Part shown: piece by piece, positions 15,703 to 24,105 of the stretch | Layout: each line of letters opens with the position of its first letter | Numbering within the stretch: position 1 is the first letter of the stretch | DNA from: a virus | Length of the DNA: 25,561 nt | Direction: 5' to 3' (one strand) | IMG/VR virus record: IMGVR_UViG_3300021373_002597 | Coordinates: 1-25,561 of that record | Program-made: the position numbers and the translations under genes | Notes under the pieces: model-generated | Databases searched by the model: none | Told to the model about the DNA's origin: nothing | The model's input: the letters and a program-made list of their open reading frames with translations, nothing else

Positions 15703-18700
15703 TTAAACCTGTAGTGCTATAGCTCTTACATCATCAATAATAGCTGGGTTAGAAGAATTTTTATCACCAAAGCCATCTGGCGAATCAATAGTTGCATAAG
15801 TTACAATTTTTAATTGGAACTGTTTATACGTATCGTAAGTAGTTCCGCTTCTAAAGTATTCAGCAACACCTGTAGTATCATTAGTTGCAACTAAGCTATT
15901 TGCAGTAAAGCCGCTTGTGTGTTTGAATGCATAATCAGATCCTGTTGTGTCGTTAAATATTTTGACCCACTCAGTATCATTAATTTCACTTCTGGTGAAT
16001 AATCTAAATTCAAACTCTTTAAGATCTTCTCTATCATTTCTGGAAGAATTTACTTCTGGGGTAAGATCTTTCAACGGGGTGAAAAGAACATCATCAATAT
16101 TATCAAGCTGGTTTACAAATCTACCAAACACATAAATCTTAGCTCTTGGTGGCTTAAACGCAGAGACTATAACTCTCATATCTTCAGCGTCTTGTCCGTC
16201 TGCAAGATTGATTGGCTGTGAAATATATCTAACGTTTGTTTCACCAAGACCAGAGAATATTTCACTGTAAATACTCGCAGAGGTTTCTGTTCCAACAGAC
16301 GTTCCATCAATAAAGTTATTAGCATTGTCATCTGGTGTAATTGTTAAATTACCCAGCGCTGTTAACAGAGTTCTTCTGAGATCCAAAAATGGGGATGTCT
16401 TTTCTGTTGCGTTGGACATGTTAACATCAATTACAAAAGAAGAATTTCCAGTTGCAGAACCAAGCTTCAACACTTCATTAGTTCTTGATCTGAGAACTAA
16501 TGGATTGTCTGTGTATTCATATTCTTCTTCGTTAGGAATTGCAAAAGTCTTACTAGATGTATTTGAAATGTTGTATACAAAGTCCATATCTATAGAAGAC
16601 TTTTTGTAAACACCTGTAGTAAACTGAGGAACAATACCACTGTATTCATGATCCTTCAGAGACATGAAAGTTGTCCCCACAAACTTGTTTATGTCAACAG
16701 TTTCTGTATCCAACAAGCTGTCAGAAGGTCTGTAGAAAGCAATCTTATACTTTGTAGTATTTTTTGTGCTTCCATTAAGAAGTGTCTCATTAAACACCTT
16801 AGTTGATGAAGATGTTAAATCTCCTGTAGATGGAGAGAGGTTGATGATGTTGTTAATATCATCAACAGAGGAAACAATTCCGAAAATAGAAGTGTTTACA
16901 TTTGCAACGGTCAAAGATGGATCCGTATTTGCGGATGTCATGCCATAGATGTAATCGCCTACTCTAATCGATGTATGACCATTAGTAAATGTAATATCTT
17001 CATATTCACCACGATCAACGTTTCTAGGCTTCATTCTAAGAACAGCAGATCCTGTAGAGAATACTGCTCTCTTGATTGTAAATTTGATATCTTCATCCTG
17101 AAGAGCAGACCAAGTATCTTGGTTAGCACCTAAGAAGGCAATTCCTTCATATGGCTGAGAATTTACTGCAGTTCCTGTCAAGATATCTGCTCCCCCAAGC
17201 TGAGAGAAATAAACATCGTAGTCAGGATCGTCAGCTTCAGGCTTTACTACAAAAGCATATCCTCTGTCTTTCTTTAAGAAGATAGGGTAAGAGAATTTAA
17301 ATGTGGTTGCAGCAGATGCATCATCGGAAACGTTAACATCAGAAGGATTTACTGTAACCTTAGAAGCACCAAAGACTTTCGAGGTATCTGGATAACCGTT
17401 TTCAAGTGGGCAGACATATACTTTGATAGCATTTTTAGAAGACTTTCTCTTGAAGAAAAGATCTATCGAAGAGATAAAAATACCATCTTCATCTGTTGCC
17501 GTATCACCACGAACATAGAATGTTTGAGCAATAGGATCGTTTCTTCTTCTTTCGACTACAGTTTCAGTAACTGTCTCAATCTCAAAAGTTCTCTCCTGAA
17601 GTTCAACTTTTTGAGCACCTAATCTATTAGAGTAGAACATTTTGGAAGCAGAAGAGAGAATAGCATCAGTTTCAGTCTCAAGATCTTGAACATCAGCAAC
17701 TAATGCATTTCTATCACCCTGCAAGAATGTGTCTTTGGGAACAAAGAAAGTACCAGAAACAACGCCGTTTCTAGAAGAAACTAAAGGATCTCCTTTGTTG
17801 CCAGCTATTCTGATTAAATTGCCAGTGTCTGTAGAAGTTGAAATTTGATCTTGGATTTGCTTTTCAGTAATTTCACCATTGCCATCCTGATACAGAATGA
17901 TTGGTGAAATGCTAGAGGCAACCACAGGACTTGTAGAAATTACAGAAGGTGCTACATGCTCATCAACATTAACATTATTGAAGAAGAATGAATGTTGTTC
18001 GTTTGGTCTCAGACCAGTTGCAACGAAGTTTATAGCCAGTTCTCTGATAAACGGACTAATCGAAACATCTACAACTCTTTCACCAACAGTCTCCAACTCA
18101 CCTTCGGTGAAACGAGTTACAGTCCGTGTTCCAGTTCTTTGTTGAACGTTTTGTATTCTACCTCGTCTTGTTGTTCTGGTTGTTCTCCAATTACCCCAAT
18201 TTGTCGTTGTTCTTTCAGAAACAGGAGGTGTTTCGTCCGGGTTGATAATAATATTTCCAACGTTTTCAGAATCAACACCAACATCATATTCTGGGAATAA
18301 TTTAAGATCACCAACAAACCTTATAGAAACAGGTGCAGCAGGTCTTACTTTGGTTGCTTTGCCTTGCTTTAGGTATTCAGATTCACCATAATTGTACATA
18401 ACTCTATGACCGAACACACCAATGTTTCCAGAAATAATTTCTGGTGTGAAGTTGTTCACCAAAACTTCTTCAAAGTTGGGTCTAAAGTGATTTGCCTCTT
18501 TATCGATAGTTACTCTATATTCACTATCATTAGTGGCACCAAATTGATGAGATACAAATGGCTCTACAAAAATACCATTTTTGAATCTTTCGATCCCACT
18601 AGCATTTTTAAACTGCTTGTTGAACGTATCGGACTCAAGTGCATTCAATGAAGTATAGTATTCAAGATTTCCGATTCTCTGATCAAGAGTTCCGATATCC

Positions 18701-21700
18701 TTCATGGTATATCTTCTGATATTAACTTGATCAATTTTGATTCTGTAATCTCTTACATCAAATTCGGTCTTTTTATCTTTAAGCTTACCGCCGCTGTAAA
18801 TATTAAGGGCAGACGTTGACTCTTCTCTTGTAAGAGAGGGGTAAGGTGCTATTTCGAGAGAAGCAATTTTCATTGCTTTGTTTACTTCTGGTGGTAAAGA
18901 ATTTGTATTGTTGGAAACCGAAACCGTGAGTGTAGAGTTTTCGCCAAGATACACATCTGCTCTTTTTGGAAGATTTGTCTTGTAATCAGAAACAAATTCA
19001 GAATCATTCTTGAATATTAAGAAAGAGTTTTTGCTTGTACCGCTTGATTTAGCAGAGTCTTTATCTTTAACATTAGTCACATCTACGGTAGAGGTATTCG
19101 CTACACCAGAAATAAGATTTGTATTTTCTTTATTATTAATTCTTGGTCTGTGATCTACCACGTCACGAAGGGCAATTTTTTCACCAGCCACAGACGTATA
19201 TGTTGGAATCTCTTCAAACTTGATAGTGGTGGTGTTTGCAGTCGAGTTTGTGGTTGTCGGGTAAGAATCTACTGTGAAATAGCCTTCACCGTCATTATTA
19301 TCGATTGTGAACGCATCCATCTCAACAACAATGGTGTTATTAGATGTTACAAAGTTCTTAAATCTTCCCTTTTTGGTCAAGTGAAGAGAGCCGTAATCGT
19401 AGAAATGATCTCTCTGACCTGAATCATACTCAAAGAAACCACCATTTACTTTGTTAGACGAGGCAGTCAGATCTGCAGAAGTGAAAGTATCGTTTGCATT
19501 TCCATTATTTTTGTTTGTAAGAACCCAAACACCTGTCACTTTATGAATATCAGATACACCAAGATCCCAAGGACCGATAGAGTTGGCAGTGTTGTTAGCA
19601 GTATTGATTCTTCTGTAAAGAGACTTCTTAATATCTTTACTAAATGGCTTGTAATTTCTTCCATTAAACTCGTAAGTTGCTCTTACGGTAGTTGCTCCAG
19701 AATAATTACTGTTATTCAAGATTGGAATTGTAGCTGTTAAGGTATTGTTTACCTGATCAGTTGTAATCATTGCAGAATCAACTGCAATCGTCTTTCCAAC
19801 AGGTATAATTTTCTTCAAAGTTCCCGTTGTATCGGTACTTGCTTCATTCGTTTGAATTTCCGTAGAGGAATTGATTTTTGTAACAATAAGCTGATTACCA
19901 GAGTCAATCTGAACAATGTCACCAACATGAATATTTGCACTGAAACCAGCAGATAATGTAATTACATTTCCTGATGAAGTGGTTACTCCGGTGGAGTTAC
20001 AAGAGATCTCGCTACCCACGTTGGAAAGAATAAGATTATTAACTTCAGCTGAAGTGTAAGATCCAATTGCATTATTTCCAGTAAGATCTGTTTCGTCATC
20101 AACGTCTATGACAATAACACCAGCAGTTGACATAGAGTCTGTAACAGAAGCAAATTTTCTCACTACAAAGTTGTTATCAAAAGTGCCGGATCCATCAGTA
20201 TAGGATCTGATAGCTGGTTCACCAAAGGAGTCAAATGGAAGTTCTTCTGCATTTGCAATCACAGCATTGTTGCTGGAATTTAAGATGATGTCAGCGCCAC
20301 CCTTCACAGTGTCATTTGTGACAATAGTTCTTGCGTTAGAAATAGAGTCATTTGCCGATTGCTCAACACCAAACAAGTGAATTCTATAAACGGCCTCAGA
20401 AGATCCCGGTGTTCCAGATTCAAGCTCTACAGACTTAACATAAGCTCTACCAACATTGTTGGATGAAGCTGGTGTGAGACCTGTTAAACTGGTTAGAAAT
20501 GTCGTGTTTGATGCTGGGAAGTATCCATCATTTGCACCGTTGTGTACAAAGGAAACTCTGTCATAGGGTGCAAAACTGCCGTTAAACTGCTTAACCCTGA
20601 TGTAGTTCCCGTAATTAATACCTAATTCAAAGTCCTCTCTCTGAAGGGTATTAGTACCTCGTACAATAGTTTCTGAAATCGGAGATAAAGTTTCTACTTT
20701 ATAACCGTTAACATAGCCCAAACCGGGTTCTACGACAATTTTAATTAACTCGTTATTTGCTGTTACAGCTTCAGTGTCAGCAGAGAATCTTTTGACTGTA
20801 AAACTTCCTGCGTGATCAGTATTTCTTTGCGCAAGCTGATCACCAAGAATATTATATTGTGGATCCCTGTTCTCGCTAAGAACTTCACCATCCTCATTGA
20901 AGTTTATAAGGACAGCAACAGCTTCTCTATTATTCAGGTTTGCTGTGTTTGCGGCTACCATTGCAGGATCTAATTTTAATCTATCAGCCCCCGGTGCAAC
21001 TTCGTTGTTGAACCCGGCAGAATTATCAAGCAAAGACGTGTCTGCTTTAAACGTTACAATAGATTCGCTTGAATCAATTGCTACGATTGTTCCATTAGCA
21101 CCTTCCACGCTATCGGAAACGACAACGAAGCCGGAATCGATGTTAAGGAACTGACCTTTATGGAAAACAACACCGTCTTCATTCGATGCAAGTGTACATC
21201 TAGACGAGGTTGGAACTGTAGCTGATTTAAACGTTTGCAGACCAGTGAATTTAGTTGTATTTAACCCTTCAACAAAACTCACTTTATCATCATTTTTAAG
21301 ATCATACTTAAGAACAACATGTGTCGTATTTGGTGTGTAGTCAATTGTTCGTGTTTGTTGATTTCCGTTAACAAAAACATTTAATGTATCAGTATTAGCT
21401 ACTGAAAATCCTAATAAAAATGTATTGGATGTAACAGAAGTATTTACAGTGTTAGACTGTGTATTTCTTACAGTTCTCTCAACAACATCCAAAATCTCTG
21501 GAGAGTCAGCAGTACCGAGGACACCAAATTCTGTTAAATTTCTATGAATTGTAAAGTTATTCGATGTTACCGCTGTATTGCTAAAGGAAAGTTTTCTGTT
21601 TAAGGTTAAGGAAATGTTGTTTGCAATGTTGTCAATTTTTGCCTGAAATGCAACTTTTCTCTTTTCTGGGGTTTGGAAAATTGTCATGTAATCACCAACA

Positions 21701-22212
21701 GCATAGTTGGTGAAAGAAGTTCCTGTTCCAGTAACAGTGTTGGAATTTATTGTTACAGAGACATTTCCTACTGCAGTCTTAGTGTTGGAGTCATCTACAT
21801 TAGTGTAAATGACATACAATCTTTTGGTGTTTGGAGATTCTGCCTGAGATCCCTCTTGTTGAAAAATAATTTTAGCTTCAACATCACTAGATTGAGAAAC
21901 AAGTGTCAAATTGTTGGAAGAATTTAAAATAGCTTCTAAGTCAACAACACTATTGTTAGAATAAGAGTTTCTAAATCTAACAACATGTGCCTGATCAACA
22001 ATAGAGGGGTTTACACCGTCTACAATAGACCCATCCTTAAAGACATGAGAACCAAATCTATTGATTTGTTTTTGAAGAATTGTCTGCAATTGAGACAACT
22101 CTCTAGCCTGAACTGCTGTGCTCGGCTTAAAGAGAATTCTATAGAATTTTTTATTTTCTACGTAATCATCGAAATAAGGAGAACCGGAAAGATTGGTGTT
22201 GATATCAGACAT
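15703..22212 (-). CDS. Giant tail/baseplate structural protein, DUF4815 type (2169 aa)
   Basis: This is the largest gene, 30 times the length of its downstream neighbour. The N-terminus carries the DUF4815 signature, VQARELSQLQTILQKQINRF at 34-53, followed by HVFKDGSIVDG. Around residues 1160-1185 is DIGTLDQRIGNLEYYTSL, a recurrent segment of these proteins. It is followed by an Arg/Thr-rich linker near 1337-1365, VVDVSISPFIRELAINF at about 1383-1397, DPIAQTFYV near 1560, and RGYAFVVKPEADDPDYDVYF near 1650. The rest is long Asn/Ser/Thr-rich beta structure with no catalytic motif that I recognise. Similar giants in marine T4-like phages are virion proteins of the baseplate or tail-fibre network; the exact role is unknown. 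AAGG six bases before ATG supports the start. A perfect late-promoter core lies 67 bases upstream. Confidence 0.9.
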   Translation of the reverse strand: MSDINTNLSGSPYFDDYVENKKFYRILFKPSTAVQARELSQLQTILQKQINRFGSHVFKDGSIVDGVNPSIVDQAHVVRFRNSYSNNSVVDLEAILNSSNNLTLVSQSSDVEAKIIFQQEGSQAESPNTKRLYVIYTNVDDSNTKTAVGNVSVTINSNTVTGTGTSFTNYAVGDYMTIFQTPEKRKVAFQAKIDNIANNISLTLNRKLSFSNTAVTSNNFTIHRNLTEFGVLGTADSPEILDVVERTVRNTQSNTVNTSVTSNTFLLGFSVANTDTLNVFVNGNQQTRTIDYTPNTTHVVLKYDLKNDDKVSFVEGLNTTKFTGLQTFKSATVPTSSRCTLASNEDGVVFHKGQFLNIDSGFVVVSDSVEGANGTIVAIDSSESIVTFKADTSLLDNSAGFNNEVAPGADRLKLDPAMVAANTANLNNREAVAVLINFNEDGEVLSENRDPQYNILGDQLAQRNTDHAGSFTVKRFSADTEAVTANNELIKIVVEPGLGYVNGYKVETLSPISETIVRGTNTLQREDFELGINYGNYIRVKQFNGSFAPYDRVSFVHNGANDGYFPASNTTFLTSLTGLTPASSNNVGRAYVKSVELESGTPGSSEAVYRIHLFGVEQSANDSISNARTIVTNDTVKGGADIILNSSNNAVIANAEELPFDSFGEPAIRSYTDGSGTFDNNFVVRKFASVTDSMSTAGVIVIDVDDETDLTGNNAIGSYTSAEVNNLILSNVGSEISCNSTGVTTSSGNVITLSAGFSANIHVGDIVQIDSGNQLIVTKINSSTEIQTNEASTDTTGTLKKIIPVGKTIAVDSAMITTDQVNNTLTATIPILNNSNYSGATTVRATYEFNGRNYKPFSKDIKKSLYRRINTANNTANSIGPWDLGVSDIHKVTGVWVLTNKNNGNANDTFTSADLTASSNKVNGGFFEYDSGQRDHFYDYGSLHLTKKGRFKNFVTSNNTIVVEMDAFTIDNNDGEGYFTVDSYPTTTNSTANTTTIKFEEIPTYTSVAGEKIALRDVVDHRPRINNKENTNLISGVANTSTVDVTNVKDKDSAKSSGTSKNSFLIFKNDSEFVSDYKTNLPKRADVYLGENSTLTVSVSNNTNSLPPEVNKAMKIASLEIAPYPSLTREESTSALNIYSGGKLKDKKTEFDVRDYRIKIDQVNIRRYTMKDIGTLDQRIGNLEYYTSLNALESDTFNKQFKNASGIERFKNGIFVEPFVSHQFGATNDSEYRVTIDKEANHFRPNFEEVLVNNFTPEIISGNIGVFGHRVMYNYGESEYLKQGKATKVRPAAPVSIRFVGDLKLFPEYDVGVDSENVGNIIINPDETPPVSERTTTNWGNWRTTRTTRRGRIQNVQQRTGTRTVTRFTEGELETVGERVVDVSISPFIRELAINFVATGLRPNEQHSFFFNNVNVDEHVAPSVISTSPVVASSISPIILYQDGNGEITEKQIQDQISTSTDTGNLIRIAGNKGDPLVSSRNGVVSGTFFVPKDTFLQGDRNALVADVQDLETETDAILSSASKMFYSNRLGAQKVELQERTFEIETVTETVVERRRNDPIAQTFYVRGDTATDEDGIFISSIDLFFKRKSSKNAIKVYVCPLENGYPDTSKVFGASKVTVNPSDVNVSDDASAATTFKFSYPIFLKKDRGYAFVVKPEADDPDYDVYFSQLGGADILTGTAVNSQPYEGIAFLGANQDTWSALQDEDIKFTIKRAVFSTGSAVLRMKPRNVDRGEYEDITFTNGHTSIRVGDYIYGMTSANTDPSLTVANVNTSIFGIVSSVDDINNIINLSPSTGDLTSSSTKVFNETLLNGSTKNTTKYKIAFYRPSDSLLDTETVDINKFVGTTFMSLKDHEYSGIVPQFTTGVYKKSSIDMDFVYNISNTSSKTFAIPNEEEYEYTDNPLVLRSRTNEVLKLGSATGNSSFVIDVNMSNATEKTSPFLDLRRTLLTALGNLTITPDDNANNFIDGTSVGTETSASIYSEIFSGLGETNVRYISQPINLADGQDAEDMRVIVSAFKPPRAKIYVFGRFVNQLDNIDDVLFTPLKDLTPEVNSSRNDREDLKEFEFRLFTRSEINDTEWVKIFNDTTGSDYAFKHTSGFTANSLVATNDTTGVAEYFRSGTTYDTYKQFQLKIVTYATIDSPDGFGDKNSSNPAIIDDVRAIALQV

Positions 22213-22213
22213 C

Positions 22214-24100
22214 TTAGACCTTAACTACAATTTTGAATTCTACGTTGCTAGTATCTGTTTTAGACACCTTCAAAACATTATTTATATACAATACGTGACC
22301 ATATAATCCGTCTACAAAAGAATTCGAAACCTCTGCGGTTACAACATTTGCTGTATTTTCAGAAACATTTCCTGTAACGGTAATACCAGATGGAAATTTA
22401 GTTCCGACAATAGACAAGGTGTTAGAAGATTGATTTACAAGAGTTCCAAAATATTCTTTATCTAAAGAAGTTATAACTTCTCCGTTACTAAACAAATTAG
22501 CCTGATCTACGGTCAGTTTGATAGTATTATTAAAGGTGTTAGCTTTATATAATTTTCTAAATGCAACATTTGTGTGTGTTGAAGCAAAAGGATTTCTAGC
22601 ATACAATAAAGTATTTGAAGAAACATTTAAAACTTGATACGATTCGTCAAAGTCTTTACCCTCGACCAAAATGGTATCAGTAGAAACCTGCTGGTTTGTT
22701 ATTTGTTTGTTGAACTCGTTAAAGAGATCTACCAAAGTGCTTGCCTGATCAGTATTGGAAGCAGAAGTATTGGACAATATTGCAGTGTTAACAGCACTTA
22801 AAGTAGATCCTGCTACTGGTCCAAGAGAGGGATTCGTGAAAACATCACTAAATTCTGTTCCTACTCCAGTAACAATATTCTGTCCTGCTGTTGTCGATAC
22901 AGTTCCAGTAAATGCTGTATTTGCTGGTGATGGGTTCGATAAAATACCAACAGTTCTAAATCCATTTTGAAGATTTGCTGTAATAGTATTTGACTCGTTA
23001 CCTTCAACAGTAACTGCATACATTATTTTACTCGAACCAAGTTCCTCATGGGGATCATGCCCATGCCCCTTACGTGGTGCAATTACAGCTTCAGCCGATG
23101 CCCCAGTTCCAGTATTTGCGTCGATTATAACGTTAGCGAAGGAATAAGAATCGCCAGAGGTTTTGATTTTAATTGAGGAAATAGATTTCGTTGTATCATT
23201 AACTTCTGCAATAGCTGTTGCATTAGCACCGTCACCCAAAATTCTTACTCTAGGAGAAATTTCATATTTCGTAGATCCCGAAAATGTATGATTTCCTTCA
23301 ATAGTTATCTGCTTGGAAGAGGCAATGTAGTCAGAAATCGTAAACAAACTTCCATTAGCTCTAGACCCCGGTTCAAAAAGAAGAATCGAAGTATTGTTAA
23401 AGAAATTATCCTCTGGTGTAAAATTTAAACCATTAGAAAACTTTAAAGATTTATCTTCAATAATAAATTTAGAGTCAGAGATCGTTGATTGAACGTCTCC
23501 ATTCACAGACTCGGCGTAGTTGTTACCGCCATTTCTTAGAAAAATTCTATCAATTCCGGTAGTTGCATTTAATTGTACCGTAGTATTTGCTACGATTGGA
23601 ATATATTCATCTGTAATGAACTTTGAACCGGAAGGAACAGAGTACATGTATTTCCAGACATAACCGTCAGACTCTTCTCTTGGTGTTAAATCTGTATGAG
23701 AAGGCTCTACAGTAGATGATCCAGAGTTATTGTTGTCTATACACTTGTAAACGTTTCTTGACGATGTAAACACATAAAAAGAATCCTCAGAATCACTCTC
23801 ATTAACAGTAAAAAGAGTGTTCGAATTATCAAAAAAGGCTTGATAAATTGTATTAGAAGCCCAATTGTATCTTTCGATTACTGGAGACACATCAGACGGT
23901 AAAATCTTTTTACCAAAAACCATCTCTCTAATCGGATTATGTAAAGAAGTATAATAATTTTCAGAGTTAGCAATTTCTTTTACATTTTCATTGTTGTTAT
24001 CATGAGTTTTAGATACAAAAATGTAAACATTCTGCGTAAAAGTAGAAAGCTCAGTAATCATTCCAATGTTATGTGATAAAGATCTTGTAGTATGTCCCAT
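22214..24100 (-). CDS. 8: Baseplate wedge protein, gp8-like, enlarged
   Basis: The order of conserved segments fits T4 gp8, a baseplate wedge protein: an N-terminal region around residues 60-80 (REMVFGKKILPSDVSPVIERYNW), NVYKCIDN near 115, and DGYVWKYMYSVP near 144-155, comparable to the DGYVWEYLFEIP of T4. HGHDPHEELGS near 346-356 is typical of gp8 in marine relatives. It has 628 residues against 334 in T4. The extra mass is beta-rich: a repeat of the GSGY/GTGA type at about 310-340, then a C-terminal half with VTGVGTEFSD and several Asn/Ser/Thr-rich strands. The start is ATG 24100, five bases after the previous stop; the ribosome-binding site is weak, so coupling is likely. It could also be regarded as a gp8 fused to fibre-like modules. 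The gp8 label is fairly secure for the first half only. Confidence 0.78.
   Translation of the reverse strand: MGHTTRSLSHNIGMITELSTFTQNVYIFVSKTHDNNNENVKEIANSENYYTSLHNPIREMVFGKKILPSDVSPVIERYNWASNTIYQAFFDNSNTLFTVNESDSEDSFYVFTSSRNVYKCIDNNNSGSSTVEPSHTDLTPREESDGYVWKYMYSVPSGSKFITDEYIPIVANTTVQLNATTGIDRIFLRNGGNNYAESVNGDVQSTISDSKFIIEDKSLKFSNGLNFTPEDNFFNNTSILLFEPGSRANGSLFTISDYIASSKQITIEGNHTFSGSTKYEISPRVRILGDGANATAIAEVNDTTKSISSIKIKTSGDSYSFANVIIDANTGTGASAEAVIAPRKGHGHDPHEELGSSKIMYAVTVEGNESNTITANLQNGFRTVGILSNPSPANTAFTGTVSTTAGQNIVTGVGTEFSDVFTNPSLGPVAGSTLSAVNTAILSNTSASNTDQASTLVDLFNEFNKQITNQQVSTDTILVEGKDFDESYQVLNVSSNTLLYARNPFASTHTNVAFRKLYKANTFNNTIKLTVDQANLFSNGEVITSLDKEYFGTLVNQSSNTLSIVGTKFPSGITVTGNVSENTANVVTAEVSNSFVDGLYGHVLYINNVLKVSKTDTSNVEFKIVVKV
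22279..22286 (-). promoter_or_regulatory. Possible late promoter for DUF4815 (perfect TATAAATA)
   Basis: This is the only exact TATAAATA match I found on the minus strand. It lies in the 3' end of the gp8-like gene, 66 bases before the DUF4815 ATG. An internal start here would boost expression of the 6.5-kb gene. Confidence 0.55.
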
Positions 24101-24105
24101 ATTAC

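Noticed and set aside
18815-18842. Short inverted repeat (CTCTT...AAGAG) that could form a hairpin
   Set aside because: It lies in the middle of the DUF4815 coding frame with no U-tract, so a terminator is unlikely.
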